A DNA stretch of 64,000 nucleotides from Streptomyces natalensis ATCC 27448 (GCF_000935125.1 NZ_JRKI01000017.1:186001-250000); one strand, 5' to 3'. Shown: positions 53,759-63,091, counted from the first letter of the stretch. Translations and numbers: made by a program. Notes: generated from the letters alone by a model not told the origin.

Positions 53759-54765
53759 GAGGCGGCTCCTTGGCGGGCGGCACGGTTCCGGGCGGGCGGC
53801 GCGACGGATACGGCGACATGGTCGACGAGCAGCGAGCCGCCCGGCCGGGTGGCGTCCGTGGGCGTGGCCCTACCGGCGACGCCGTCCGGGAATCCGCCGC
53901 CCATCGCGAGGTTGAGCAGGAGGAAGTGGCCGTGGTGGGTCGCCCTGGCCCAGGTGTCGGCGTCCGTCTCCGAGGACTTGACGGTGTGGTACCGCTGTCC
54001 GTCCACGTACCAGTTCAGCGATTCCGCGGCGCTGTCGGTGCGGTCGAGTTCGAGCGCGTAGGTGTGGAATCCGGCCTGGCAGGCGGTGCCGGGGCAGGCG
54101 CGGGAGGATCCCTTGCCCTGGGTCTCGTTGCACGGCCCGCCCGGGCTGACGCCGCAGTGCAGCGTGCCCCAGACCTTGTCGATGCCGTTGACGTTCTCCA
54201 TCACGTCGAATTCGCCGATGCCCGGCCAGTTCCGGTAGTTGCCCCGGTAGGCGTCGCCGAGCGTCCAGAAGGCCGGCCAGTAGCCGAGGGCGGCGTCCCC
54301 GGAGAGGTCCGGCATCCGGATGCTCGCCTCGATGCGCAGCTTGCCGCCGGCCGGGGCGGCGAAGTCGGTGCGGCGGGACTCGATCCGGCCGGAGGTCCAG
54401 GTGGCGCCGTCCTTCAGGGCGCTGATCCGGAGGTGGCCGGCGCCGTCGAGCTGGAGGTTCTCGGGGCGGTCGGTGTACGTCTCGCGCTCGCCGGTGCCCC
54501 AGTTGGCGGGGCCGCCCGGGTAGCCGGTACCGGTGTCGGTGATCCAGTCGTCGGCGGAGGGCCGCGATCCTGCGGCGCCGTCGAAGTCGGTACGCCACAC
54601 CTCTTTGAAGGGGGTGGGGGCGGCGCTCGCCGTGGTGGTCGCCTGCCCTGCGGAGGCCGTGGGGAGGGCGACGGCGTAGGCGGCGACGAGGGCGGTGCCC
54701 GCGACCAAGAGCACCGCTCTCTTTCGCACGGGTATGGCCTTCCGTTCCCTGATCTTCATGCTCAT
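53755..54765 (-). CDS. Secreted GH16 beta-1,3-glucanase
   Basis: 336 aa. A Sec signal (KRAVLLVAGTALVAAYAVAL ... ASA) precedes a jelly-roll domain with the GH16 catalytic motif GIGEFDVMEN (E-x-D-x-x-E: nucleophile, helper Asp, acid/base) and the aromatic cleft residues in LGYWPAFWTLGD. It cuts beta-1,3 or mixed glucans. ATG 54765 follows GGAGGAG by 6-7 bases. The palindrome TGAGAGCGCTCTCA lies 59 bases upstream, next to a divergent LacI regulator gene. Confidence 0.93.
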   Translation of the reverse strand: MSMKIRERKAIPVRKRAVLLVAGTALVAAYAVALPTASAGQATTTASAAPTPFKEVWRTDFDGAAGSRPSADDWITDTGTGYPGGPANWGTGERETYTDRPENLQLDGAGHLRISALKDGATWTSGRIESRRTDFAAPAGGKLRIEASIRMPDLSGDAALGYWPAFWTLGDAYRGNYRNWPGIGEFDVMENVNGIDKVWGTLHCGVSPGGPCNETQGKGSSRACPGTACQAGFHTYALELDRTDSAAESLNWYVDGQRYHTVKSSETDADTWARATHHGHFLLLNLAMGGGFPDGVAGRATPTDATRPGGSLLVDHVAVSVAPPARNRAARQGAAS

Positions 54766-54823
54766 GACATTCTCCTCCTCGGTGCAGTGGGGGGTAGTGA
54801 GGAGTCCAGGGGGATACGGATGA

Positions 54824-54837
54824 TGAGAGCGCTCTCA
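54824..54837. promoter_or_regulatory. LacI-family operator between GH16 and lacI-type gene
   Basis: TGAGAGCGCTCTCA, a perfect 14-bp palindrome of the same form as the CebR box TGGGAGCGCTCCCA. It sits between the two divergent genes, so it likely controls both. Confidence 0.85.
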
Positions 54838-54916
54838 CCCGTACCAGGGGGAACCCTGCCGACTCGGCGACATGCCGTCAAGACATCGCGTCAAAAAAGG
54901 AGTTGGACGGTGCCCG

Positions 54917-55981
54917 ATGACAACTTCTGAACCCAGCAGGCCCCGCCGCCCGCACGACCGGCGGCCCACCCTGGAGGCGGTCGCGGCGCGCGCCGGCGTC
55001 TCGCGGGCGACGGTCTCGCGGGTGGTCAACGGCGGTACGGGCGTGCGGGACGCGGTCCGCGAGCGGGTCCGCCGGGCGGTGGACGAGCTGGGGTATGTGC
55101 CCAACAGCGCGGCCCGCTCGCTGGTCACCCGCCGCACCGGCGCGGTCGCGGTGGTCATCGGCGAGCCGGAGACCCGGGTCTTCTCCGATCCGTTCTTCGG
55201 CCGCCAGCTGCGCGGTATCAGCCGCGAACTGTCCGCCGCCGACACCCAGCTCCTGCTGCTGTTCGTCCAGCACCGCGACGACCACGCCCGCATCGGCCGC
55301 TATCTGGCGGCCGGACATGTCGACGGCGCACTGATGTTCTCACTGCACGACGGCGATCCGCTGCCCGCCATGGCCGAGCGGTGCCAGCTGCCCACCGTCT
55401 ACGGCGGCCGCCCCGACTGGCCGGGCGCCGACCGCGCACCGCGGCCGCTGTTCGTCGACACCGACAACCGCGACGGCGCCCGTCAGGCCGTACGCCATCT
55501 CCTCGACCGCGGCCGCCGCCGGATCGCCGTGATCACCGGCCCGCTCGACCAGACCTCCGCGCTCGACCGTCTCGACGGCTACCGCGACGCCCTGGGCGTC
55601 GCCGATCCCGACCCCCGTCTGATCGCCGACGGCGGATTCACCGCGGAGGGCGGCGAGCGGGCGATGGCCCGGCTCCTGGCCGCCGCCCCCGACCTGGACG
55701 CCGTCTTCGTCTGTTCCGATCTGATGGCGAGCGGCGCGTTGCGCACCCTGCGGGCCCAGGGGCGCCGGGTGCCGGGCGATGTGGCGGTGGTGGGCTACGA
55801 CGACCTCGAACCCGCGGCCTGGGCGGATCCGCCGCTGACCACCGTGCGGCAGGACGTCGAGGAGATGGGCCGCCTGATGGCCCGGCTCCTGCTGCGGCGG
55901 CTGGGGGCCGGACCGGAGGCGGGCGAGGAGCTCGCGCCGGTGATCACGGCGGCGCGGCTGGTGGTACGGGAGTCCTCGTAG
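54917..55981 (+). CDS. LacI family regulator of the glucanase genes
   Basis: 354 aa. The HTH is PTLEAVAARAGVSRATVSRV with the hinge LGYVPNSAARSLVTRRTGAV, followed by the periplasmic-binding-protein-like effector domain (GALMFSLHDGDPLPAMAER, DTDNRDGARQAVRHLLDRGR). It should repress the divergent GH16-GH64 operon and be released by a beta-glucan oligosaccharide (inference from place and operator). ATG 54917 is the only sensible start although AAAGGAG is 15 bases away. Confidence 0.9.
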   Translation: MTTSEPSRPRRPHDRRPTLEAVAARAGVSRATVSRVVNGGTGVRDAVRERVRRAVDELGYVPNSAARSLVTRRTGAVAVVIGEPETRVFSDPFFGRQLRGISRELSAADTQLLLLFVQHRDDHARIGRYLAAGHVDGALMFSLHDGDPLPAMAERCQLPTVYGGRPDWPGADRAPRPLFVDTDNRDGARQAVRHLLDRGRRRIAVITGPLDQTSALDRLDGYRDALGVADPDPRLIADGGFTAEGGERAMARLLAAAPDLDAVFVCSDLMASGALRTLRAQGRRVPGDVAVVGYDDLEPAAWADPPLTTVRQDVEEMGRLMARLLLRRLGAGPEAGEELAPVITAARLVVRESS

Positions 55982-56007
55982 GAAGTCATCGCGTACCGTT
56001 CGTCGCC

Positions 56008-57651
56008 ATGGGGCCGCAAGCACAGGAAGCGCACGTCGACGCCGAGATCACGGTACGCAGGGCACTGGAGCTGCCCGCGCTGCGGCGTGGGCTGCCGGAG
56101 GTCCTGGCCGGGCAGGACCGGCTGGACCGGCCGGTGCGCTGGGTCCATGCGGGCGAGGTGCCGCATATCGCCTCGCTGCTCAAGGGCGGTGAGCTGCTGC
56201 TGACCACCGGCCTGGGGCTGGGCGCCCGGCCGTCGGACCAGCGCGCCTTCATCCGTAAGCTCGCCGACCGCGAGATCGCCGCTCTCGTCGTGGAGCTCGG
56301 CTCGCGATTCGACTCGCTGCCCTCGGCGATGATCGACAGCGCCCGGGAGTGCGGTCTGCCGCTGATCCAGCTGCACCGCGAGGTCCCCTACGTCACGGTC
56401 ACCGAGGCCATCCACACCGAGATCGTCAACAGCCACTACGCGCTGCTGCGCCGGGCCGACGAGATCCTGCGCCGCTGCCGGGACGTGCTGCTGCGCGGCG
56501 GGGGCGCCCCCGAGGTGCTGCGGCTGCTCGCCGTCTTCACCGGCAATCCCCTCTGCCTGGAGGCCCCCGACGGCAGCCCGCTCTACGCGGCCGGCCCCGA
56601 GAGCGGCGACGAGGACGCGCCCGCCGAAGCGGATCCCCTGCTGGCCTGGGAGGGCCTGCGCGACACCGGTGTACGGATCGACATCCCCGGGGGAGGCCAC
56701 GGCCCCGACGCCGTCCGCGCCCGGCTGGTCCTGCTCCCCGTCAATGCGCCGCTGGCGCCCGTCCACCGGATCGCCGCCGAACGCGCCGCCGACCTCCTGG
56801 CCGTCGTCATGCTCCAGTCCCGTCAGGAGGAGGTGCTGGCCGCCCGCGGGCGCGGCGACTTCCTGGCCGATCTGGCCGAGGGCCGGATCTCCGCGGCCGA
56901 GGCCCCGGCCCAGGCCCGGCTGCTCGGCTTCCGCCCCGGCGCGGAACCCGTCCTGCCGGTCGTCATGCGGCTGCCCGCCGGTCTGCCCACCCCCGGCAGC
57001 TGGGCCGTCCTCGCCCAGGCTCTGCGCGAGGAACTCGCCGCCCCCGGGGTGCCCGTGCTGCTGGGCGTACGGCCGGTGGAAGGCCGGGTTCCGATCCTGG
57101 TGGCGCTGCGCGCGGGCCAGGACCGTGCGGCGCTCGCCGACCGGATCGCCGAGGCGCTGCGCGCCGGCATCGTCCGCGCGGGGCTGGACCGTCCGGCCGC
57201 ACAGCGCCCGGTGGTCGTCGTCGGCGCCGCGGGCGACTGGGCGGCCGCCGGCCCCGGGCTGCGGCATGCGGCACAGGCGGCGGACGCGGCCCAGGGCCTG
57301 CCCGACCAGCCGTGGTACGACGCCCGCCGGCTCGATATCGAACTGCTGCTGTGGCGCATGCGCGAACAAGGTGAGCAGGACGTCCTGACCGACTTCGTCG
57401 ACCGCGCCATCGGCCCCCTCCTGGCCCACGACCGCGGCGCCCGCCAGCCCCTGCTGCCCACCCTGGAGGCCTATCTGGCCAGCGCAGGCCGCAAGGCCGA
57501 GACCGCCCGCGATCTCAACGTCAACCGCCAGACCCTCTACGACCGTCTCGCCCGTATCGCCCAGCTCCTGGGCACCGATCTGGAGGACCCTCAGACGGTG
57601 CTCGGCCTGCGCCTGGCCCTGCGGGCGCGGCGGCACACGGACCGGCCGTAG
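56008..57651 (+). CDS. PucR family transcriptional regulator
   Basis: 547 aa. N-terminal PucR domain (ITVRRALELPALRRGLPEVL, HIASLLKGGELLLTTGLGLG), a middle GGDEF-like region, and the C-terminal HTH_30 (LEAYLASAGRKAETARDLNV, then NRQTLYDRLARIAQLLG). PucR proteins often govern purine or amine catabolism, but no such genes are near, so the target is unknown. ATG 56008 lies 27 bases after the LacI gene and could be translated from the same transcript. Confidence 0.88.
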   Translation: MGPQAQEAHVDAEITVRRALELPALRRGLPEVLAGQDRLDRPVRWVHAGEVPHIASLLKGGELLLTTGLGLGARPSDQRAFIRKLADREIAALVVELGSRFDSLPSAMIDSARECGLPLIQLHREVPYVTVTEAIHTEIVNSHYALLRRADEILRRCRDVLLRGGGAPEVLRLLAVFTGNPLCLEAPDGSPLYAAGPESGDEDAPAEADPLLAWEGLRDTGVRIDIPGGGHGPDAVRARLVLLPVNAPLAPVHRIAAERAADLLAVVMLQSRQEEVLAARGRGDFLADLAEGRISAAEAPAQARLLGFRPGAEPVLPVVMRLPAGLPTPGSWAVLAQALREELAAPGVPVLLGVRPVEGRVPILVALRAGQDRAALADRIAEALRAGIVRAGLDRPAAQRPVVVVGAAGDWAAAGPGLRHAAQAADAAQGLPDQPWYDARRLDIELLLWRMREQGEQDVLTDFVDRAIGPLLAHDRGARQPLLPTLEAYLASAGRKAETARDLNVNRQTLYDRLARIAQLLGTDLEDPQTVLGLRLALRARRHTDRP

Positions 57652-57692
57652 GGCCCGTCCGGTGGGTCGGCGTGGGCCCGCCCCTGTGCGCC

Positions 57693-58349
57693 CTATCCCG
57701 CGACGGTTTCGGCCGCGGTGCCGATGCCGAGGGCGACCAGCACGCCGCCCGTCGTCCGCTCCAGCGTGCGGTGGACCCGGGGGCGCCGCAGCCGCTCCAG
57801 GAGGCGGCCCGCGCAGACCACGACCAGCAGCAACCAGACCGCCGCGATGACCGCATCGAGGGCCCCCAGCAGCAGCGTGCCCCCCAGGACCGAATGCCCC
57901 TCGGGCAGGAACTGCGGCACCACGGCCACGAAGAAGATGCCGACCTTCGGGTTGAGCAGACAGCTCAACAGCCCCTGCCGGAAGGCGCGGACGGGCCCCA
58001 GGGGCGCGCGGTCCGCGGCCTCTTCCGCCGCCGGTTCGGCGCCCGTTCCCGGCGCCGCGGCGGACCGCCGGTGGGCCCACAGCGCCTGCCCGCCCAGCAC
58101 CACCAGATAGGCCGCGCCCGCCAGCCGGACGACCGTGAACGCCGTGTCCCAGCGCTGGAGCGCCGCCGCGAGCCCGACCGCCGCGGCGGCCGCCCAGGCG
58201 AGCGACCCGAGTGCGGCGCCGAGGGCGGTGGCGGCGCCCGAACGGCGGCCGCCCCGTACGCAGTTGCGCAGCACCAGCAGGGTGTCCGGCCCCGGCGTCA
58301 TCGTCATCAGCAGCGCGAACAGCGCAAACCCCCATATCGCCACCGTCAC
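57693..58349 (-). CDS. LysE/RhtB family amino-acid exporter
   Basis: 218 aa, six hydrophobic segments. The N-terminal FALLMTMTPGPDTLLVLRNC has the conserved P-G-P of the LysE family, and LSCLLNPKVGIFFVAVVPQF the N-P-K of helix 4. It should export a small amino acid or derivative. Start GTG 58349 has GGAGAG upstream. Divergent from a tautomerase gene over a palindrome at 58434-58451. Confidence 0.87.
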   Translation of the reverse strand: MTVAIWGFALFALLMTMTPGPDTLLVLRNCVRGGRRSGAATALGAALGSLAWAAAAAVGLAAALQRWDTAFTVVRLAGAAYLVVLGGQALWAHRRSAAAPGTGAEPAAEEAADRAPLGPVRAFRQGLLSCLLNPKVGIFFVAVVPQFLPEGHSVLGGTLLLGALDAVIAAVWLLLVVVCAGRLLERLRRPRVHRTLERTTGGVLVALGIGTAAETVAG

Positions 58350-58433
58350 GGCGCTCTCCCCTCGTCAGCGGGCCTCCGGTTCGGGCGAGCCTAGCGGGTG
58401 GCACTGGGCGCGGACTCGCCGGTGACATCGTCT

Positions 58434-58451
58434 GTACCTACTAGTATGTAC
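58434..58451. promoter_or_regulatory. Near-perfect 18-bp palindrome between LysE and tautomerase genes
   Basis: GTACCTACTAGTATGTAC, symmetric except for one position pair, in an otherwise GC-rich 162-base divergent region. A TetR/MarR-type operator is likely. It is followed by three tandem ACGTGT units (58475-58492). Confidence 0.65.
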
Positions 58452-58511
58452 GGGCCAACGTGTGCGTGCACGAAACGTGTACGTGTACGTGTACGAACAG
58501 AGGAGACCGCC

Positions 58512-58937
58512 ATGCCCTTCGTCCGTATCGATGCCATGGGTGCCGGCCGGGAGCGCCTCGACGCGCTCGGCCGCGCCGTGCACGACGCCCTCGAGGAGAC
58601 CCTCGGCATTCCGCCCGACGACCGCTTCCAGGTCCTCGTCGGTCACGACGGCACCGCGAGCACGCTGCGCTACGGCACCTACTTCGGGCCGGACCGCGAC
58701 GACGGCATCGTGTACATCGCGATCACCATGCGGGCCGGCCGCACACCCGGGCAGAAGCAGGCGCTGTACCGGCGGATCGCCGAACTCGCCCAGGCGTACG
58801 CGGGAACCGCGCCGCGCAATGTGTTCGTGACCGTGACCGAGAACGCGGCGGCCGACTGGTCGCTCGGCGACGGGCTGGCGCAGTACGTGCTGCACCCCGA
58901 GGCCGCCCGCCTGCCCGCGGCGGCCGACGGCCCCTGA
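58512..58937 (+). CDS. Tautomerase-family enzyme
   Basis: 141 aa. ATG 58512 (MPFVRIDAMGAGRERLDALG) follows GAGGAG by 6 bases. After Met removal Pro1 would be the catalytic base, as in 4-oxalocrotonate tautomerase and MSAD/Cg10062-like proteins of this length; GIVYIAITMRAGRTPGQKQA matches the second beta-alpha unit. Two Arg (in GRTPGQKQALYRR) may bind a carboxylate substrate. Substrate unknown. Its stop abuts the convergent GT4 stop. Confidence 0.85.
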   Translation: MPFVRIDAMGAGRERLDALGRAVHDALEETLGIPPDDRFQVLVGHDGTASTLRYGTYFGPDRDDGIVYIAITMRAGRTPGQKQALYRRIAELAQAYAGTAPRNVFVTVTENAAADWSLGDGLAQYVLHPEAARLPAAADGP

Positions 58938-60098
58938 TCACGCGGACTGCAAGGGTGCGGTCAACTCGTCGTACACGCTCAGGACCTGGGCGACCGTATC
59001 GTCCTCGGTCGGCCAGCCGGCCGCCTGGAGGCGGCCCGCCGCGGCCAGCGCATCCCGGCGGGCCGGGTCGGCGAGGAGGGCCAGGACGCGACGGGCCAGG
59101 GCGGCGGCGTCCCCGTAGCGGACGAGTTCGGCGGCCTGGCCGACCAGTTCGCGGGTGCCGCCGGTGTCGGTGGCCACCAGGGGGACGCCGGCCCGCAGCG
59201 CCTCCTGGGCGATCAGGGAGCGCGCCTCCCAGCGGCTGGGCAGCAGCACCAGGTCGGCGGCGGCGAGGAGTTCGGGGACGTCGTCGCGGCGGCCCAGCAG
59301 CAGGACCGGCAGCTGCTCGGCGTCGATCCGCCGCTGGAGCGCGGCGTGCTGCTCCCCCTCGCCCGCGATGGCGAGCAGCGGCTGCGGATCGAGCGCACAC
59401 CAGGCGTGCGCGGCATCGAGCAGCAGGTCGTGGCTCTGGTGCGGTTCGAGGCGGCCGACCGCGAGCAGCAACGGCCGGTCCACCGCGCCCAGATCGGCCC
59501 GTTCCTTGCGCCGCATCCGGTCATGATCCTCCGGCTCGGACGGGGCGTGGGAGGGGCGGGGGCAGGGGATCGCGACCGGCGCCAGCCGGGCGTCCCGCGC
59601 ACCCCGCTCGCGCGCCCGGTCCACCAGGGCCGAGCAGGCCCCCAGGACGACGGAGGCCGCCCGGGCCACCCGCCGTTCCATCAGATGCACGAGCCGGGCC
59701 CGCGCGCCCTCGGAGTGCGCCTTGGTGTGCCAGGTGATGACCAGCGGAACGTGCGCGCCCCGGGGGCCGCGCAGCCCGCGCAGCGCCATCGCTGCCCGCA
59801 TCCCGGCCCGCAGTCCGTGCGCATGCACCAGGTCGGCGTCCCAGCAGGCGCTGCGCAGCAGGGCCACCCCGGCCGGTTCCATACGCGGGCCGACCTGCCG
59901 GAACCGTGCGCCCGCGCCGGTGAAGTCATAGGTCCGCTCGGCGTCCGCGGTGGCGCAGACGGTGACCCGTACGCCGCGCGCCACCAGGCCGGCGGTCAGC
60001 GAGCGGACGTGTGCGGCGCTGCCGGCGCTGCCGTGGCCGAGCACCTGGACCGTGCGCAGCGGCGACTGGCCGTGCGGCGGCGTGCGGGTGCTGGTCAC
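58938..60098 (-). CDS. GT4-family glycosyltransferase
   Basis: 386 aa. VQVLGHGSAGSAAHVRSLTA at the N-terminus, then VHAHGLRAGM and, in the C-terminal half, LAVGRLEPHQSHDLLLDAAH, and a degenerate E-x7-E region (SRWEARSLIAQEALRAGVPL). GT-B fold; donor unknown. GTG 60098 with AGGAG some 11 bases upstream. It follows a PNPT-type membrane protein gene (60435-61226) on the same strand, so both may act on one lipid-linked glycan. Confidence 0.85.
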   Translation of the reverse strand: MTSTRTPPHGQSPLRTVQVLGHGSAGSAAHVRSLTAGLVARGVRVTVCATADAERTYDFTGAGARFRQVGPRMEPAGVALLRSACWDADLVHAHGLRAGMRAAMALRGLRGPRGAHVPLVITWHTKAHSEGARARLVHLMERRVARAASVVLGACSALVDRARERGARDARLAPVAIPCPRPSHAPSEPEDHDRMRRKERADLGAVDRPLLLAVGRLEPHQSHDLLLDAAHAWCALDPQPLLAIAGEGEQHAALQRRIDAEQLPVLLLGRRDDVPELLAAADLVLLPSRWEARSLIAQEALRAGVPLVATDTGGTRELVGQAAELVRYGDAAALARRVLALLADPARRDALAAAGRLQAAGWPTEDDTVAQVLSVYDELTAPLQSA

Positions 60099-60434
60099 GA
60101 GGTCGGGGCTCCTGGGTCGGGGACGGTAGGGACCGTACCGGTGGTGCGGTCCGAGTACTACAAGGCGCTGCGGCACGCTGCCGGTCGCCCGCACGACGTC
60201 CCCCGACCGGGCGGGCAGGGCGAGCGCGCCCGGTGCCGCGCACCGCGCCCAGGATGCCAGCCCCGCGGCACCGGTTCGGCACGCTCCGGACGCCCCGGCG
60301 GTGGGATCCCACGGCCCCGGGCACCGCGGGATCACCCACATGGGCGATAAATCGGGGGCTTCCCGGGGCTGCCAACGGGGCCGGAGAGCTGGCCGGAACT
60401 CGCCGCCCGGGGCGGGCACGGGCGCCCCCGCGTC
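60099..60434. other. Intergenic region upstream of the GT4 gene
   Basis: 336 bases with several overlapping GC inverted repeats (around 60300-60335, GGGATCCCACGG ... CGCGGGATCA) and one less GC-rich point, GGGCGATAAATCGGGG near 60341, a possible promoter element. No gene recognised. Confidence 0.4.
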
Positions 60435-61226
60435 TCAGATCGTGGCCGCCGCCCGGCTGACGCGGTCCCCGGCCGCCGCGGCGGCCACCAGCCCCGCGGC
60501 GTGCGCGGCCAGCCCCGTACGCCCGTTCCCGGCGACGATGGCGAGCCCCAGGGCCGCACCGAGCGCATGCGCCCCGGCGTCCCCGAGCATGGTGCGCTCC
60601 GCCAGATCGTCGCCCAGGACCGCGCCCGCGGCCCCCAGGGCCGCACCGGACAGGACCCCGGCCGCGCCGCCGCGCAGCAGCCCCGGCGCGCCGAGGGCCA
60701 GGACGGCGCCGGTGGCTCGGCCCGGCCGGACGTCCAGGAGGTTCACCAGGTGGGCGGAGCCCGCGATCACCACACCGGCGAGCAGTTTGTCCGCCGGGCG
60801 CGGCTTGAGCAGCGCGCCCGCGGCGAGCCCGGCGGCGCCGATGCCGAACAGCTTCACCGCCCCGCTGGTGACCTCCTTCCGGCGCAGCGCCGAGAGGTGC
60901 GCCCGGAATCCGCGCCGGGGGTCGCCGGCGCCGAGGAGGTCGTCGTACGCCCCGCAGCCCCCGGCGGCCAGCACCGCCAGGGCGGCGGCGCCCCGGGTGC
61001 GGGCGGACAGTCCCGGTGCGGTGGCGGCGGTGAGCGCGGTACCCGCGGCCGTCGCGAGCCCGGCATGGAGCTGGACCGAGCGCCCCGCGTAGTTCGTGCG
61101 GTCCCACCGGGCGGCCCCGCCCGGTGGCCGCCGCCGCAGCGCCCCGTAGGCGGCCCGGGTCGCCCCCGCCGCCGTGAGCACCGCCGAGATCCGTTTCAGC
61201 ACCGCGCCGCCCGTCGCCGCCACCAT
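60435..61226 (-). CDS. PNPT-superfamily (MraY/WecA-like) membrane protein
   Basis: 263 aa, mostly hydrophobic with about eight segments. Family marks are present: the YDDLLG Asp pair followed by RGFRAHLSALRR, HLVNLLDVRPGRATGAV (equivalent of N-L-x-D-G-x-x-G), and MLGDAGAHALGAALG (G-D-x-G). Such enzymes move a sugar-1-phosphate to polyprenyl phosphate. It is shorter than MraY, and NLLDVRPG lacks the usual NLxDG, so it may be a divergent or non-catalytic member. Start ATG 61226 with GGGGAG upstream. Confidence 0.72.
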   Translation of the reverse strand: MVAATGGAVLKRISAVLTAAGATRAAYGALRRRPPGGAARWDRTNYAGRSVQLHAGLATAAGTALTAATAPGLSARTRGAAALAVLAAGGCGAYDDLLGAGDPRRGFRAHLSALRRKEVTSGAVKLFGIGAAGLAAGALLKPRPADKLLAGVVIAGSAHLVNLLDVRPGRATGAVLALGAPGLLRGGAAGVLSGAALGAAGAVLGDDLAERTMLGDAGAHALGAALGLAIVAGNGRTGLAAHAAGLVAAAAAGDRVSRAAATI

Positions 61227-61330
61227 GGCACTCCCCTCGCCCGGCACCGTGCCGGTCCCCGGTCCGGCCAGCCTAGAGCCGGCGCCCATCCGGGCCGCGC
61301 CCGGCTGCGGTCCCGGTGCACGAGGCGTGC

Positions 61331-63091
61331 CTAACGGCCCGTGCGCGCCGTCTCCAGCAGTTCCTCGGCGTGCGCCCGGGCCGTCTCGGAGTCCTCCTGG
61401 CCGGCCAGCATCCGGGAGAGTTCGCGCACCCGCTCCTCGCCCTCCAGGACGGTGACCCCGCTCCTGGTGACCGAGCCGTCGTTGGTCTTCTCCACCAGGA
61501 GCTGCCGGTCCGCGAACGCCGCGACCTGCGGGAGGTGGGTGACCACCACGACCTGCGCGGACCGGGCGAGCCGGGCCAGCCGCCGGCCGACCTCGACGGC
61601 CGCCTTGCCGCCGACGCCCGCGTCGACCTCGTCGAAGAGATAGGTCGGTACGGGGTCGGAGCCGGCGAAGACCACCTCGACGGCGAGCATCACCCGGGAG
61701 AGCTCACCGCCGGAGGCGCCCTTGGCGATCGGGCGGGGCGGGGCGCCCGGGTGCGGGGCCAGGAGGAGTTCGACCTCGTCGGCGCCGTGCGGCCCGTAGG
61801 CCACCGTGCGGCCGCCGACCTCGATACCGTCCGCGGCGTCGGCCGTGGCGGGCAGTTCCGTCTGCCGGATCTGCACGCCGACCCGGGCGTGCGGCATGGC
61901 CAGTTCGCCGAGCTCGGCGGTCACCGCGTCGGCGAAGCGCTTCGACGATACGGTCCGGGCGTCGGTCAACTCCTGTGCCAGTCCGCCCAGTTCACTGCGG
62001 AGCGCATCGCGCTCGGCGGTCAGCTCGCCGATCCGGTCGTCGTCGCCGTCCAGCTCGGCAAGGCGCTCGGCGCTCTCCTCGGCCCAGGCCAGGACGCCCG
62101 CGATGTCCTCGCCGTACTTGCGGGTGAGGTGGTTGAGGGCGGCCCGCCGCTCCTCCACGGCGGCCAGCCGCAGCGGGTCGGCGTCCAGCCCGTCCGCGTA
62201 ACTGGCCAGCTCGCCCGCGACATCCGCCATCAGGATGCCGATCTCGGCGAGCCGGCCGGCCAGCGCGGACAGCTCGGGGTCATGGCTGCGAACGGCGTCG
62301 AGCGCCCGGTGGGCCCCGGCGACCAGGGTGGTGCCGTCGACGCCCTCGGGGTCCTCGGGGTTTCCGGCCAGCGCGGCGTGTGCGGCGGAGGCGGCGGAGG
62401 CCAGCGCCTCGGCGTGACCCAGCCGCTCGGCCTCGGCGGCGAGCTCGGTGTCCTCGCCGGGCTGCGGTTCGGCGGCGGCGATCTCGTCCAGGCCGAAGCG
62501 CAGCAGATCGGCCTCCTGGGAGCGCTCGCGGGCCCGGGTCGTCAGCTCCTCCAGCTCGGCGGCGACCGCGCGCAGCCGCTTGTGGGCGGCGGCGTACTTG
62601 GCGAGCGGGACGGCGACGGCGTCCCCGGCGTAACGGTCCAGTGCCTGGCGCTGCCGGGCCGGGCGCAGCAGGCCCTGCTGATCGGTCTGGCCGTGCACGG
62701 CGACCAGATCGTCCGCCAACTCGCCCAGCAGGCCGACCGGTACGGACCGGCCGCCCAGATGGGCGCGCGAGCGGCCCTCGGCGGAGACGGTGCGGCTGAT
62801 CAGCAGCGCCCCGTCGTCCAGCTCCGCGCCGGCCTCCTCGGCCCGCAGGGCCGCCGGAGCCGTGGGGGCGACGGTGACCCTGCCCTCCACCACGGCCGAT
62901 CTGGCGCCGATCCGCACCAGGGCGGGATCCGCGCGCCCGCCGAGCAGCAGGCCGAGGCTGGTGACGACCATGGTCTTACCCGCGCCCGTCTCGCCGGTCA
63001 CCGCCGTGAAGCCCGGGGACAGCTCGACAACGGCGTCGTCAATGACGCCCAGGGACCGGATCCGCATCTCCTCCAACACGGATACGACCAT
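61331..63091 (-). CDS. recN: DNA repair protein RecN
   Basis: 586 aa, SMC-like. N-terminal MRIRSLGVIDDAVVELSPGF and Walker A TGETGAGKTMVV; two helical coiled-coil stretches in the middle (about residues 155-370); the signature GASGGELSRVMLA and Walker B YLFDEVDAGVGGK in the C-terminal head. It tethers broken ends in double-strand break repair. ATG 63091 is used; GTG 63079 is an alternative. No clear SOS box was seen in the 90 bases upstream. Confidence 0.95.
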   Translation of the reverse strand: MVVSVLEEMRIRSLGVIDDAVVELSPGFTAVTGETGAGKTMVVTSLGLLLGGRADPALVRIGARSAVVEGRVTVAPTAPAALRAEEAGAELDDGALLISRTVSAEGRSRAHLGGRSVPVGLLGELADDLVAVHGQTDQQGLLRPARQRQALDRYAGDAVAVPLAKYAAAHKRLRAVAAELEELTTRARERSQEADLLRFGLDEIAAAEPQPGEDTELAAEAERLGHAEALASAASAAHAALAGNPEDPEGVDGTTLVAGAHRALDAVRSHDPELSALAGRLAEIGILMADVAGELASYADGLDADPLRLAAVEERRAALNHLTRKYGEDIAGVLAWAEESAERLAELDGDDDRIGELTAERDALRSELGGLAQELTDARTVSSKRFADAVTAELGELAMPHARVGVQIRQTELPATADAADGIEVGGRTVAYGPHGADEVELLLAPHPGAPPRPIAKGASGGELSRVMLAVEVVFAGSDPVPTYLFDEVDAGVGGKAAVEVGRRLARLARSAQVVVVTHLPQVAAFADRQLLVEKTNDGSVTRSGVTVLEGEERVRELSRMLAGQEDSETARAHAEELLETARTGR

